A DNA stretch of 43,144 nucleotides from Verrucomicrobiota bacterium. GTDB lineage: Bacteria; Verrucomicrobiota; Verrucomicrobiia; Opitutales; UBA953. Both the position numbers and the translations under genes were made by a program. The notes beneath the pieces are model-generated. The model was not told the DNA's origin. It saw nothing but the letters and a program-made list of their open reading frames with translations, and searched no databases. Below are positions 25,067 to 33,470 of this stretch, piece after piece (position 1 is the first letter of the stretch; every line of letters starts with the position of its first letter). The stretch spans positions 1 through 43,144 of the forward strand of contig JAPLTU010000037.1 in NCBI GenBank assembly GCA_026397965.1, given 5' to 3'.

Positions 25067-25399
25067 ATGTCCGAAGCTGCTCCTTCTCAAGACTTTCTCG
25101 CCGAAGAAGTTCGTCGTTATCACCACTTCATCACGCTGGCCTTGTGGTTGGCGGCGATCACGGGCGCTGAAATCGTCCTAATCTTTCTGCCGATTCCGCC
25201 GTTGGCGGTCTTGATGGTGCTGAGCCTAATGTCCGCCGGAAAATTCTTCGCGGTCATCCTTTGGTTCATGCATTTGATCTACGACAAGAAGTTGCTCTTC
25301 TGGCTCTTCTTAACGGGACTGTTGCTCGCCTTCGCGACTTTCAGTGCCTTGATTTCCCTGTTCGGTGTCGAGCGCATCGATACCAAGTGGTTCGCCTAA
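25067..25399 (+). CDS. ctaF: Cytochrome c oxidase subunit IV (CtaF-like)
   Basis: A 110-residue protein with three predicted membrane helices: FITLALWLAAITGAEIVLIFL, LAVLMVLSLMSAGKFFAVILW and LLFWLFLTGLLLAFATFSALI. The middle helix ends FMHLIYDKK, a motif shared by prokaryotic subunit IV. Size, topology and location immediately after ctaE identify it as the small accessory subunit, thought to stabilise the CuB/subunit I assembly. A strong terminator follows 19 bases after the stop codon, closing the oxidase structural operon. Confidence 0.88.
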   Translation: MSEAAPSQDFLAEEVRRYHHFITLALWLAAITGAEIVLIFLPIPPLAVLMVLSLMSAGKFFAVILWFMHLIYDKKLLFWLFLTGLLLAFATFSALISLFGVERIDTKWFA

Positions 25400-25418
25400 T
25401 CTATTCTTAGGCTTGATC

Positions 25419-25444
25419 GGCCGGCCTTACCGCCGGCCTTTTTT
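25419..25444 (+). terminator. Intrinsic terminator of the cta operon
   Basis: GGCCGGC (25419-25425) pairs perfectly with GCCGGCC (25432-25438) across a 6-base loop and is followed by six T (25439-25444). It is a classic factor-independent terminator located between ctaF and ctaG. Confidence 0.93.
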
Positions 25445-25489
25445 GTGCCAACGCTTGCGGCGAGCGCTCGGCCTGATTAAAAGAAAGTC

Positions 25490-26269
25490 ATGAATATCCC
25501 GCTGCACTGGCATACGGAGCCGCTTTTGCTGCTACTGGTGGTCGGGGTCTCGTGGGCCTACGCTTTGGTCGTCGGTCCGGGCCGGGAGAAATTCGCGCCC
25601 GCGCTCACGCGCTATCCGCTCGGGCATGCCTTGCGGTTTCATGCCGGCGTCATCGTGGCTTATCTCGCCGTCGGCTCACCCCTTGACCAGATCGCCGAAG
25701 GCTTCCTTTTCTCGGCGCACATGTTGCAGCACATGCTGCTGATCTATGTTGCCGCCCCGCTGATCGTGACGGGTTTGCCGCCCGACCTCCTTGATCCCTT
25801 CTTGCTGGCGCGACCCAGACTCACGGCGGTGTTGCGCTGGGCCGTCCATCCGATCACGGCCGGGCTGGGTTTCACGATGCTCTTTTCGCTCTGGCATTTT
25901 CCGGAGTTTTATGAGGCCGCCTTGCGCAGCCGCCCGCTGCATATCGTCGAACACTGGTCGATGTTCGTGCCCGCCTTATTTCTGGTCTGGCCGCTCTTGT
26001 CCCTTTCCCGGGTCTTGCCGCGCATCAGTTTCGGCGGCGCGATGATCTACTGCTTTGCCTTGATGATCGCGGATTTGCCCCTGTGGGCGGCTTTGATTTT
26101 TGGCGAGCACCCCATTTATGAGACTTACCGGCTTGCGCCCCGCATCTGCTGGCTCACGGCCAGCGATGACATGATCTTGGGTGCCGCCGTGATGAAGGGT
26201 TTCAACGAAATCTTTTCCCTCGTCAACATGGGGTGGGCTTTCTTCGCCTGGTATCGCCGCGATCGTTGA
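25490..26269 (+). CDS. ctaG: Cytochrome c oxidase assembly protein, caa3_CtaG family
   Basis: A 259-residue polytopic membrane protein with about seven helices. It matches the Bacillus-type CtaG family, needed for CuB site assembly in caa3 oxidase, not the Cox11 type. Recognisable segments: HAGVIVAYLAVGSPLDQIAEGFLFSAHMLQHMLLIYVAAPLIVTG (with the HMLQHMLL histidines), FTMLFSLWHFPEFYEAALRS, HIVEHWSMFVPALFLVWPLL and ASDDMILGAAVMKGFNE near the C-terminus. It lies after the cta terminator, so it may have its own promoter in the 45-base gap or depend on read-through. Its TGA abuts the stop codon of the convergent permease gene with no base between. Confidence 0.88.
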   Translation: MNIPLHWHTEPLLLLLVVGVSWAYALVVGPGREKFAPALTRYPLGHALRFHAGVIVAYLAVGSPLDQIAEGFLFSAHMLQHMLLIYVAAPLIVTGLPPDLLDPFLLARPRLTAVLRWAVHPITAGLGFTMLFSLWHFPEFYEAALRSRPLHIVEHWSMFVPALFLVWPLLSLSRVLPRISFGGAMIYCFALMIADLPLWAALIFGEHPIYETYRLAPRICWLTASDDMILGAAVMKGFNEIFSLVNMGWAFFAWYRRDR

Positions 26270-27427
26270 TTAATGCCGGCCGGCCCGCTGGAGCAGCCAA
26301 AGCGCGGTCGAAATAACAATGATATTAGGCAGCCAGATCAACAGGTCGGGATGATAGGCGGGGTTCTTCACCCAGGCCGCCGCCGAGGTCAGCATATAAT
26401 AGGTGAGGGCGACGCCGAGAGCCACGGCGGCATTCACGAATGTTTCCGAGCGCCCGACCCGCACGGCCAAGGGGACGGCCAGCAGGCAGAGCGAGAAGAT
26501 GGAAACGGCGCCGGCGAGGTGCGACATGAACTGCGTGCGCACCATCATTTTCCGCAGGGCGATTTCGTCGGCTTTCGCCTCGGGCGGCACTTGCCAGCCG
26601 GTGTCCATGGCATCCCAGAGTTCGGTCGTGGTGAGCCAGCGTAACTTCCGTTCCACCGGCCCGTTTTCTTTGAAGATGCTGCTGGCGGGAAATTCCAGAC
26701 TCGAAGCTTGGGCGGAAGCAAAAGAAGCCGGCTGGCTGAAGGCCGTATCCCCCGGCGGCCGCGACTCCATGCGGGCCTCGGTAAGATTTACCCTCAGGAC
26801 CGCCACCCCCGCCGGATTAATCGCGCGAACGATCCGGGCTTCGCGCGCGTGGATTGTCTGGACGAGTTGGCCGCGCGGGTCGAGGCGCCAGAGCCAGAAG
26901 TCTTGCAAGATCTCATCTTCTCGCGCGCCAGCGCGAATGATCACACCGGGGAACTGGCGATTAAGTTGGCCCGGCACGATGATCGAGGACGGGTTATCTT
27001 TCGCCGAACCCACGAGCAACCGCCGGAATTCTGTGTTCGCGATGGGAGCTACTTCCAGGTTTAACCAGGCTGAAAACACAACGAGCCCGCTGGCGAAAAT
27101 CAGGGCCGGTCGGGCGATGCGCGCTAAACTCCGCCCGCTGGCTTTCATCGCCGTCAGTTCGTGCTGCGAACTCATCCGCCCAAAGGCCAGTAAGACCCCC
27201 GTCAGCATCCCCAGCGGTAAGGCATAAGGGATGACGCCCGGAAACAGCAGGCCGATCATTTCGAGCCCTTGACCGCCAGAGACTCTGCCGGTGGCGATGG
27301 CACCGATGACGTCCTTGAGGACATTACCGGCGACCATGATGAAGACAAAGGCACCCGTCGCGGCGCTCCCAGCGGTGGCGGTTTCGAGTAAGACGTGGCG
27401 GTCAAGAATGCGCACGGCACTATCCAA
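26270..27427 (-). CDS. LptF/LptG (YjgP/YjgQ) family permease
   Basis: A 385-residue inner-membrane protein of the LptF/G family, which with LptB pulls lipopolysaccharide from the membrane toward the Lpt bridge. Three hydrophobic segments at the N-terminus contain VIPYALPLGMLTGVLLAFGRMSSQHELTAMKASGRS, the family hallmark. A soluble periplasmic beta region follows (roughly 115-270), then three C-terminal helices (AVSIFSLCLLAVPLAVRVG, AAVALGVALTYYMLTSAAAW, LIWLPNIIVISTALWLL). Whether it is LptF or LptG cannot be told without its partner, which is absent. No ATG suits the N-terminus; the start is TTG at 27427 or GTG at 27415. It follows batE by 33 bases, so it is probably the last gene of the long moxR-bat transcript. 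Confidence 0.88.
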   Translation of the reverse strand: MDSAVRILDRHVLLETATAGSAATGAFVFIMVAGNVLKDVIGAIATGRVSGGQGLEMIGLLFPGVIPYALPLGMLTGVLLAFGRMSSQHELTAMKASGRSLARIARPALIFASGLVVFSAWLNLEVAPIANTEFRRLLVGSAKDNPSSIIVPGQLNRQFPGVIIRAGAREDEILQDFWLWRLDPRGQLVQTIHAREARIVRAINPAGVAVLRVNLTEARMESRPPGDTAFSQPASFASAQASSLEFPASSIFKENGPVERKLRWLTTTELWDAMDTGWQVPPEAKADEIALRKMMVRTQFMSHLAGAVSIFSLCLLAVPLAVRVGRSETFVNAAVALGVALTYYMLTSAAAWVKNPAYHPDLLIWLPNIIVISTALWLLQRAGRH

Positions 27428-27460
27428 CGCCAGTGCCAGTGATTCTCCAAGGCGAAAGCC

Positions 27461-28219
27461 TCAAGGCGCAGCTTTCTGGTCAAGGTTGGCGGGTAGGCCG
27501 CCCCCCCAGATGGCCTCCACTTCGCCGCTCCGCACCCAGCCGGTTTTTCCTTCTGCCGTTTGCACCCGCGTGTGCCCGTTAAAGCCTCGCTCCGTCCGGA
27601 CGACATCCCCTTCGCCGATGCCGCTCATGGGCTCACCTTGGGCCGTAGGGGTAAGCCGGAGGGCGACGTCAGCCCGACGTACGACCGCCCGTTGCGCGTA
27701 GGTATGCGACCCCCACAGCCCCGGGAGGGAAAGCGCCAACAAAGTGGCGAAGGTTACTAGGCCGCGCTGATACCACGCGCCTCTGATTTGTCGGCGGAAC
27801 TTAGGAAGAGCGACACAGAGCACCAGGCCCCAAAAAGAAATGCCGGCGAGGATGAGCCAGGTACCGGCTCTCAAAAAAGCGGAATAGTTTTCCGACCACG
27901 TTGCGGTGGGCCGTTCGATCCCGCCCGCCGTCTGGGCATGACGCAGGCCAGCGATGGCCACCGTATCTCGAGGGTCAAGCAGGAGGGCGCGCTCCCAACA
28001 TATTACCGCCCGTCCTTTACGACCTAACTTCCATTCCGCATTCCCTAAAGCGGAAAGCAAGGGCGCGGTCAGGCCGTCGCGGTGGCCTTGTTCTTGCCAT
28101 TGCTCCACCGCACTCGCGTAATCTCCTTGAGCGTAAGCGATCTCTCCAGCGGTCGGCTCGGCAACGACCGTCAAGACGCTTAGCAACAAGAAGACCAGAC
28201 TCAGAAATTTTGGTTTCAT
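27461..28219 (-). CDS. batE: BatE-like protein: TPR plus SH3 domain, membrane anchored
   Basis: A 252-residue envelope protein. A signal peptide (MKPKFLSLVFLLLSVLTVVAEP) leads into a tetratricopeptide-like segment (GEIAYAQGDYASAVEQWQEQG, LLSALGNAEWKLGRKGRAVICWERALLLDPRD). Two membrane helices follow around residues 115-180 (WLILAGISFWGLVLCVAL, LVTFATLLALSLPGLW), and the C-terminus is an SH3-type domain (ADVALRLTPTAQGEP ... GHTRVQTAEGKTGWVRSGEVE). This order is that of BatE in Bacteroidota, Leptospira and similar genomes. The start overlaps the batD stop by four bases. It probably acts with the other Bat proteins at the inner membrane; the biochemical role is not known. Confidence 0.8.
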   Translation of the reverse strand: MKPKFLSLVFLLLSVLTVVAEPTAGEIAYAQGDYASAVEQWQEQGHRDGLTAPLLSALGNAEWKLGRKGRAVICWERALLLDPRDTVAIAGLRHAQTAGGIERPTATWSENYSAFLRAGTWLILAGISFWGLVLCVALPKFRRQIRGAWYQRGLVTFATLLALSLPGLWGSHTYAQRAVVRRADVALRLTPTAQGEPMSGIGEGDVVRTERGFNGHTRVQTAEGKTGWVRSGEVEAIWGGGLPANLDQKAAP

Positions 28220-29895
28220 AGTTTGGCTTCAAGTTGGGCGAGCAAGGCCAAGGCCAGCGAAGGTTCGGCAAGGAGCGTATCCAGCCGTTGCGGGGCGAAT
28301 TTATCTCCCTCCGCTGTCTGAAAGAGCGTTTCCAACAAAGCAAGCGGCGCGTCGGGCAGCACTCGTAAGATATCGCGGTGGGTAAGGGCTTGGGCCTTGG
28401 CTTGCAGGAGAGCGCCACTGCCGATGCGTAAACCTGCGACAATCGCCCGCGCAAAGGCCGCCGAATCTTGCGTCTGAGCAGCCTGTCGGGCCCGCCGCGC
28501 GGCGCGGCGACAATTTCTCCGGGCGTGATAGTGAACCAGAATTTCTGGATGCGCTGAAAGATAACCCATGATCAGGACGACGCCGAGGCCCAGGGTGAGG
28601 AGCGTGAAAAGAATCCCGTTGGCGGCCCAGAAAGATTTCGACGCCGCCAGCGGTTGAATCGACGCGACGGGAGTGCTGAGCGCTGAACGAAGATTGGGCT
28701 GGGGGGTTGCCAGCCCGGCCAAGGCTTTGGTCATCGCACCGTTCGTTCCCGCCCTTGGGTCGACTTTAACCAGGTCGACCTTGGCAGGCGCTGTCCCCGT
28801 GACTGTCACTGCTTGCGGGGCGAAGACCACTTGGTTGAAAGAACGGGTTTCTGGGTCGAAACTCGCCAAGCGAATCTCGGGCGTCAGAAGTTTCCCGGGG
28901 AGGCGAGGGATGAGCGTATACGCGAAGATGCGCTGATCTTCGGCTCGTCGCCGCCGCTCGGTCGCCGGGATGATGTCCCAATTTTCTCCGCCGATGATTT
29001 CCGGAGGAATGATGCGCTCCAGGTTGCCTTCGCCTGCCAGGATGGCCCGGAGGCGGATGGGCTCGCCCACTTCAGGCGAAAGGTTGGAGAGCTGAATGGT
29101 GTCCGTTAAGAACTTGCCGATGGCTCCGTTCCAGTTCGCGGGCCGGCCGGCTTCGGGGACGTGCTCCACGTTGATGTGACGTCGGAAGGTAAAGGGTCGA
29201 TCGCGACTTGGGGTGCTGAACGCGCTCGTGACCCCGACTTGGATCAGCATGATACCGTTCAGGGAAAGCTCGCTGGAGCCGGTTCGGATGGGCGTCAGCT
29301 CGAAGGCGGTGAGGAGGCCTTGGCCATTATCAAGCGGCTGCGCCCGATCGCTTAGGAGTTGAAAACTAAAGCCCTCGGCCTCGCATTCTAGCCCGAAAGA
29401 TCCGGAGACGAATTCCTGTTCGCTGCCGCGCAGCAAAATCGCGCCCGGAATACGTTCGCCGACATAAAAGGTGCGGTCCGGTAACTCCAGCTCCGCTCGT
29501 GCCTGCCCGTCTTTGCGAAAGCCTGTGGCGTTACTCACGTTCAAGGTGATTTTCGGCACCTGAATCATCTTCGCCGGAAATCTGATATTAAAACTCGGAA
29601 TCACGTGAGCCCCTTCGGTCTCCGGCGAAACCCCCGAGAAATTCAAGGTTGCCTCGGTCGTGCCCGAACGAAAAATCTGACCCGAAAACCGCAAAGCCAT
29701 CCCGCGGGGTGGCTTGATTTCTCTGCCGACGCGGTCGGCGGGCCCCAGGATTACGTCGGACTCAATCCGGACTTGCAGGCGGAAGGGCTGGCCCGGGCCG
29801 GTCACGGCGGGCGTGATTTCCCAGCTGACGCTATCTTCCGCCCGTACCGTAAGCAGGGCGAGCCAAGCGAGGAGGAGGAAGCCGGCATTTCTCAT
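28216..29895 (-). CDS. batD: BatD-like protein (oxygen tolerance)
   Basis: A 559-residue protein with signal peptide MRNAGFLLLAWLALLTVRAE, several immunoglobulin-like beta domains (residues about 20-420; for example NFSGVSPETEGAHVIPSFNI, ELELPDRTFYVGERIPGAILL and NLSPEVGEPIRLRAILAGEGNL), one transmembrane helix (ILFTLLTLGLGVVLIMGYL) and a cytoplasmic helical tail. This is the organisation of BatD, a family named for aerotolerance. The frame is open to 29988, but the ATG at 29895 supplies the signal peptide. Its ATG follows the batC stop almost directly, and its stop overlaps batE as ATGA, so the three are translated as a coupled string. It likely displays the beta domains in the periplasm. 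Confidence 0.85.
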   Translation of the reverse strand: MRNAGFLLLAWLALLTVRAEDSVSWEITPAVTGPGQPFRLQVRIESDVILGPADRVGREIKPPRGMALRFSGQIFRSGTTEATLNFSGVSPETEGAHVIPSFNIRFPAKMIQVPKITLNVSNATGFRKDGQARAELELPDRTFYVGERIPGAILLRGSEQEFVSGSFGLECEAEGFSFQLLSDRAQPLDNGQGLLTAFELTPIRTGSSELSLNGIMLIQVGVTSAFSTPSRDRPFTFRRHINVEHVPEAGRPANWNGAIGKFLTDTIQLSNLSPEVGEPIRLRAILAGEGNLERIIPPEIIGGENWDIIPATERRRRAEDQRIFAYTLIPRLPGKLLTPEIRLASFDPETRSFNQVVFAPQAVTVTGTAPAKVDLVKVDPRAGTNGAMTKALAGLATPQPNLRSALSTPVASIQPLAASKSFWAANGILFTLLTLGLGVVLIMGYLSAHPEILVHYHARRNCRRAARRARQAAQTQDSAAFARAIVAGLRIGSGALLQAKAQALTHRDILRVLPDAPLALLETLFQTAEGDKFAPQRLDTLLAEPSLALALLAQLEAKL

Positions 29896-29896
29896 C

Positions 29897-30859
29897 TTAG
29901 TAATCTTTCCCTTTCTTGTCCGTCGGGTTCGCTCCGTTCGCGCCCCCGCCGGGCTTCTGGCCTGACGGCATCTTCCGGCCGAATTCATTTTTCAAACCCT
30001 CCAGTGAGCCACGGGCCTCTTGTTCGGTCATTTTCTGTTCCTGGCCTTCGACCGGTTTCTTTTGGTTGCCGCCTTGTTTGGGTTTCTGCCGCTCGGGCGG
30101 GAGGAAGTTTTCGTCTTCCTCGTCGCCTTGCGTGTCCGGCGGGAGTTTCTCATCCGGGATCCGCTTGATCAGTTCTTGGATGACCGCCCGCAGTTCTTCG
30201 AGTTTCTTCCGTTGTTCCGCGATGGTGAGGTCAAGGGCTTGGGTTTCGCGCTTAAGCTTGCGGAGTAATTCTTCGATGGCTTCGGCATTCGCCGTCGCGG
30301 CGGCATCGGTGAGATTTAATTCATGCGCCCCGCGAAAATCATCCACTGACCGAGTCCACGCCGCCACGACGTTCGCCCGCTTCGCCACCATCGCTTCTTC
30401 TTTGGGGATTAATTTCTTGATGGTCCGGAAGGTGCTCATGCCGCTGCCGAGGGCGGAGACGGCGGGGACGTAATCGGGCTCCCGGCTCTCCGCTTTGGCG
30501 CGATCGAGGATTTCGATCTGATCTTTCATATCGGAGATATCCGCATCGGCGGCCTCGAGGTAGGAGCGCGCCATCGAGAGTTCCGTGACGTCACCTTCGG
30601 TCTTCCCGCCCAGCAGGGTACGGCCTTTGCCGAAGCGGACGTGGCCTAAATTATGCAAAGCGGGTGGGCGGATGGCGTCTTGGTCTTTGGCCAACGAGGC
30701 TTTGAGCGCTTCTTCGGCGCCGTTGAGGTCGCCTTGCGCGAGGCGTTGGGTGCCGAGGTTATGCAGCGTGCGGGCGTCGAATTTATTCAGGTCCTCGGCG
30801 GGTTTTTCGACGGCGCCCAGCAGTACCACGAGACCAAGAAGCGAGAGGGATGATTTCAT
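29897..30859 (-). CDS. batC: BatC-like TPR protein with charged, low-complexity tail
   Basis: A 320-residue exported protein. Signal MKSSLSLLGLVVLLGAVEK is followed by TPR-like helices (FDARTLHNLGTQRLAQGDLNGAEEALKASLAKD, PPALHNLGHVRFGKGR) and a longer helical region (EAIEELLRKLKRETQALDLTIAEQRKKLEELRAVIQELIKRI). The tail from about 245 is rich in Q, K, G, E and P, as in other BatC proteins whose C-terminal part is acidic or low complexity. The ATG at 30859 overlaps the batB stop by four bases; an alternative in-frame start at 30931 lies inside batB and is unlikely. The TPR part may bind the BatA/BatB domains. Function is inferred from context only. Confidence 0.78.
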   Translation of the reverse strand: MKSSLSLLGLVVLLGAVEKPAEDLNKFDARTLHNLGTQRLAQGDLNGAEEALKASLAKDQDAIRPPALHNLGHVRFGKGRTLLGGKTEGDVTELSMARSYLEAADADISDMKDQIEILDRAKAESREPDYVPAVSALGSGMSTFRTIKKLIPKEEAMVAKRANVVAAWTRSVDDFRGAHELNLTDAAATANAEAIEELLRKLKRETQALDLTIAEQRKKLEELRAVIQELIKRIPDEKLPPDTQGDEEDENFLPPERQKPKQGGNQKKPVEGQEQKMTEQEARGSLEGLKNEFGRKMPSGQKPGGGANGANPTDKKGKDY

Positions 30860-31866
30860 GGGAGGGTGCGGCGACGGGTTGAATAGAGCGATTCGCCGAT
30901 CAAGAGAAATAAGACGACGGAGAGAAACCATTCTTCGCGGGGGATGCCCTGTCGCATCGAGCCCAGGGCGTCGGTGCCAGCTTGGATCGCCAGGCGGAGC
31001 GACTCCATGCCTTCGCCCGCTTGCCCCAGCCGGACGAAGCGGCCGCCCGTACTCTCCGCGAGTTTTTGCAGGGTGCTTTCGTCTAGACGGCTGAGGACCT
31101 CTTCACCGCTGGAATTTTTCAACGACTCAATCGCGCCCAGGGGCGTGATGATATTAATCGGGCCGCCCGCGGAAGTGCCTACGCCGACGGCATGGATGAC
31201 CAAGCCTTTGCGGGCTAATTTCTTCGCCGCCTCAACGCCGCCGGCTTCCAGGTCTTCGCCGTCAGTCAGGATAATCACCAACTTACGGTTGCGACCCGAA
31301 GAGAAAGCCAATTCAGCTTCCTCGATCGCCCGCCCGATATCCGTCCCGCTCACTTGGATGCTGGAGGTATCGGTCTCGTCCAGCGTGCGGAAGAAGGCGT
31401 CATAATCACGGGTGAGCGGACATTGCAGAAAGGCTTGGCCGGCGAAGGCGACCAAGCCGACATTACCGGTCCCCTTGCGTTTGATGAAATTGGCGATCGA
31501 CGCTTTGGCGCGAGTCAGGCGGTTGGGTCGCATGTCAGCCACCAGCATGGATTTCGAGACATCGAGGACGAAGACCACATCCTCAGAGGCGGACGGCTCG
31601 GAGCTTATCTCCCGCCCCCAGCGAGGTCCGGCCAGCGCCGCCATCATCAACCAAGCCGCTAAAGCTAAGGCGATGTCTTTGGTGAGCCTCCGCGGCGCGG
31701 AGAAGTTAGCGATGAGTTGGGTGAGGAGGCGTTCGGCGGCAAAGGTGGCCAGGCTACGTTGGCGTTTATTTTGAGACCAACGTAACAGGACGAAGAGCAT
31801 CGCGGCGACGACGCAGCCGAGCGCTAAGAGCCAAGGGCGTTCAAAATGGAAGTCGGCGAAATCCAT
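30856..31866 (-). CDS. batB: BatB: membrane-anchored von Willebrand A domain protein
   Basis: A 336-residue protein with two N-terminal membrane helices (WLLALGCVVAAMLFVLL, DIALALAAWLMMAALAG), a VWA domain and a C-terminal helix (EWFLSVVLFLLIGESLY). The metal site is intact: D102-x-S104-x-S106 in VLDVSKSM, the threonine of VSGTDIGRAI and the aspartate of IILTDGED. VWA domains bind ligands or partner proteins through this metal site. Its family partner BatA is the next gene upstream, four bases apart. The start (MDFADFHFERPW) has the typical short cytoplasmic lead before the first helix. It is expected at the inner membrane together with the MoxR ATPase product. Confidence 0.9.
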   Translation of the reverse strand: MDFADFHFERPWLLALGCVVAAMLFVLLRWSQNKRQRSLATFAAERLLTQLIANFSAPRRLTKDIALALAAWLMMAALAGPRWGREISSEPSASEDVVFVLDVSKSMLVADMRPNRLTRAKASIANFIKRKGTGNVGLVAFAGQAFLQCPLTRDYDAFFRTLDETDTSSIQVSGTDIGRAIEEAELAFSSGRNRKLVIILTDGEDLEAGGVEAAKKLARKGLVIHAVGVGTSAGGPINIITPLGAIESLKNSSGEEVLSRLDESTLQKLAESTGGRFVRLGQAGEGMESLRLAIQAGTDALGSMRQGIPREEWFLSVVLFLLIGESLYSTRRRTLP

Positions 31867-31869
31867 AGC

Positions 31870-32910
31870 TTAGGGTGCGCGGGGACGCAGCAGGGCGAGC
31901 GCCAGTTCGAAGAACAGGCCGAAGGCGGCTAAGGAGATCCAGATCAGCCGGTGGCTTTCGTAAATCACCGTCTCCCGGATTTTGACTTCAGTCCGTTCCA
32001 GTTGGTCGATTTCGCTATAGACGCGCAGGAGCTGATCTTGATCGAGCGCCCGGTAGAAACGGCCGCCGGTGAGTTTAGCCATCTTGCCCAGCATTTCATA
32101 ATTAGCTGGGTTGATGGTCTGCATCGGGATGGTTTTCCCGAAGACGTCTCGATAAAGCAGGCCAGTGCGAATGTCGAATTGGGGCAGGATCGTGGGCTCA
32201 TCTTTACCCAGTCCGATTGCATAAAGTTTGATGCCCATCGCGGCGGCCAACTCGGCGGAGGGTACGGGTAAGATGGCCTTGCTCATGTTGTCGTCGCCGT
32301 CGGTCAGTAGGATCAGCACCTTGGAGTTCTTACCTTTGATATTTTTCATCCGATCCACGGCCATCGCCACGGCTTCCCCGATGGCGGTGCCCGTTTCGCG
32401 GACGATACCGATGTGCATGCGGTCCACGCCTTTCTCCACCCAAAGCTTATTGATGGTGAGGGGGCTTAGTAAGTAAGGTTTCCCAGAGAAGACGACGGCG
32501 CCGATGCGATCATCCGGCCGTTTTTCCAAAAAGTCATGAATCACATTCTGGCTCGCCTGCCAACGCGTCACTTCGGACCGAGTGGTGCTCATATCCAAGG
32601 CCATCATCGACCACGACAGGTCCACTACGAGCATGATGTCTAAGCCTTCGGTTTCGCGCTCGATTTCTTTGCTCGCGGTCCGTGGTCCGGCGAGCGCGAT
32701 GATGAGGCACGCAGTCGTGGCGAGTCTGAGGAACGGACGAAGCGCCCCCATGCCCTCGCGAATGGGGCGGGAGACTTCCTGTAATAGATTAGCATCCGGA
32801 TAAAGGAGCGCTGCCGTTTTGCCGATTCGACCGCGCAACCAGGCGTACAACGGAAGTAAGGCCAGGAATAACAGGACCCAAGGTTGTTCGAATTCAAAGG
32901 CGAAATCCAT
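31870..32910 (-). CDS. batA: BatA: membrane-anchored von Willebrand A domain protein
   Basis: A 346-residue paralogue of BatB. Helices at 10-25 (PWVLLFLALLPLYAWL) and about 60-75 precede the VWA domain; the last helix (IWISLAAFGLFFELALALL) closes the protein. The metal motif is D97-x-S99-x-S101 in VVDLSWSM, with TGTAIGEAVAMAVDRM and LILLTDGDD completing the site. The region after the domain (ITRTGLLYRDVF-like, DIRTGLLYRDVFGKTIPMQTI) is typical of BatA. The start overlaps the stop of the preceding gene by one base (TGATG), so translation is coupled. Two VWA proteins in tandem behind a MoxR-type ATPase is the defining arrangement of Bat operons. Confidence 0.9.
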   Translation of the reverse strand: MDFAFEFEQPWVLLFLALLPLYAWLRGRIGKTAALLYPDANLLQEVSRPIREGMGALRPFLRLATTACLIIALAGPRTASKEIERETEGLDIMLVVDLSWSMMALDMSTTRSEVTRWQASQNVIHDFLEKRPDDRIGAVVFSGKPYLLSPLTINKLWVEKGVDRMHIGIVRETGTAIGEAVAMAVDRMKNIKGKNSKVLILLTDGDDNMSKAILPVPSAELAAAMGIKLYAIGLGKDEPTILPQFDIRTGLLYRDVFGKTIPMQTINPANYEMLGKMAKLTGGRFYRALDQDQLLRVYSEIDQLERTEVKIRETVIYESHRLIWISLAAFGLFFELALALLRPRAP

Positions 32911-33470
32911 CAGGCAAAATCGTTGCGAGGGAGTGCTGGGGGCGTGCTTGCGTTCCGGATAAGAGGCGCGGTCTGTTTAATCGCCAAGACTCTTTGGGCT
33001 TCCTCGATTTTATTCAGCGCCTCGCGCACCCCGGCGATAAGCAGGGTGGCCGGGATCTGCGCCCCAGAGAATTTACCGGCGTCCGCCGCTTGCAGGGCGG
33101 CCAAGAGCGATTGTCTGGCCGGGAGAAAAGCCGGGAGGCGTAGCAGCTGCGCCGCCAGCTCTTCCGTCGAAAGCGCCAGGCCTGCCCGCCCGTCGATTGC
33201 TTGCAGGTAAGCGCGAAGTGCCAAGACGAGGGCTAGGGCGCTCGTCTCGTCTGGTTTGCTTTCCGCATTCTTGAGCGCGGCCTCCAGCGCCAGGCGCGGT
33301 GCCGGGGAAGGGCTTCGCTGGCGGATCAACGCGACGATCGCCCATCCCGCCAAGGCCAGCAGGACTATTAAGACCGCGAGCGACCAGCCATAAGTCTCCC
33401 AAAATGTCGGAGCCAGCAAGGGCTGGGGGCTCTGCAGCTGGAAAACGTTCTCGTCGGCGGCGATGATCAT
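32910..33470 (-). CDS. Small membrane protein of the MoxR/Bat operon (DUF4381-like)
   Basis: A 186-residue protein with one transmembrane helix near the N-terminus (WSLAVLIVLLALAGWAIVALI), an external lead rich in Q and P, and a cytoplasmic helical domain (LALEAALKNAESKPDETSALALVLALRAYLQAIDG ... LAAQLLRLPAF). The layout and position between a DUF58 gene and batA match the DUF4381 family, seen in many MoxR operons, but the sequence signature is weak and I assign it mainly from context. Start and stop overlap its neighbours (four bases upstream, one base downstream). It could be a connector between the DUF58 protein and the VWA proteins; this is inference. Confidence 0.6.
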   Translation of the reverse strand: MIIAADENVFQLQSPQPLLAPTFWETYGWSLAVLIVLLALAGWAIVALIRQRSPSPAPRLALEAALKNAESKPDETSALALVLALRAYLQAIDGRAGLALSTEELAAQLLRLPAFLPARQSLLAALQAADAGKFSGAQIPATLLIAGVREALNKIEEAQRVLAIKQTAPLIRNASTPPALPRNDFA

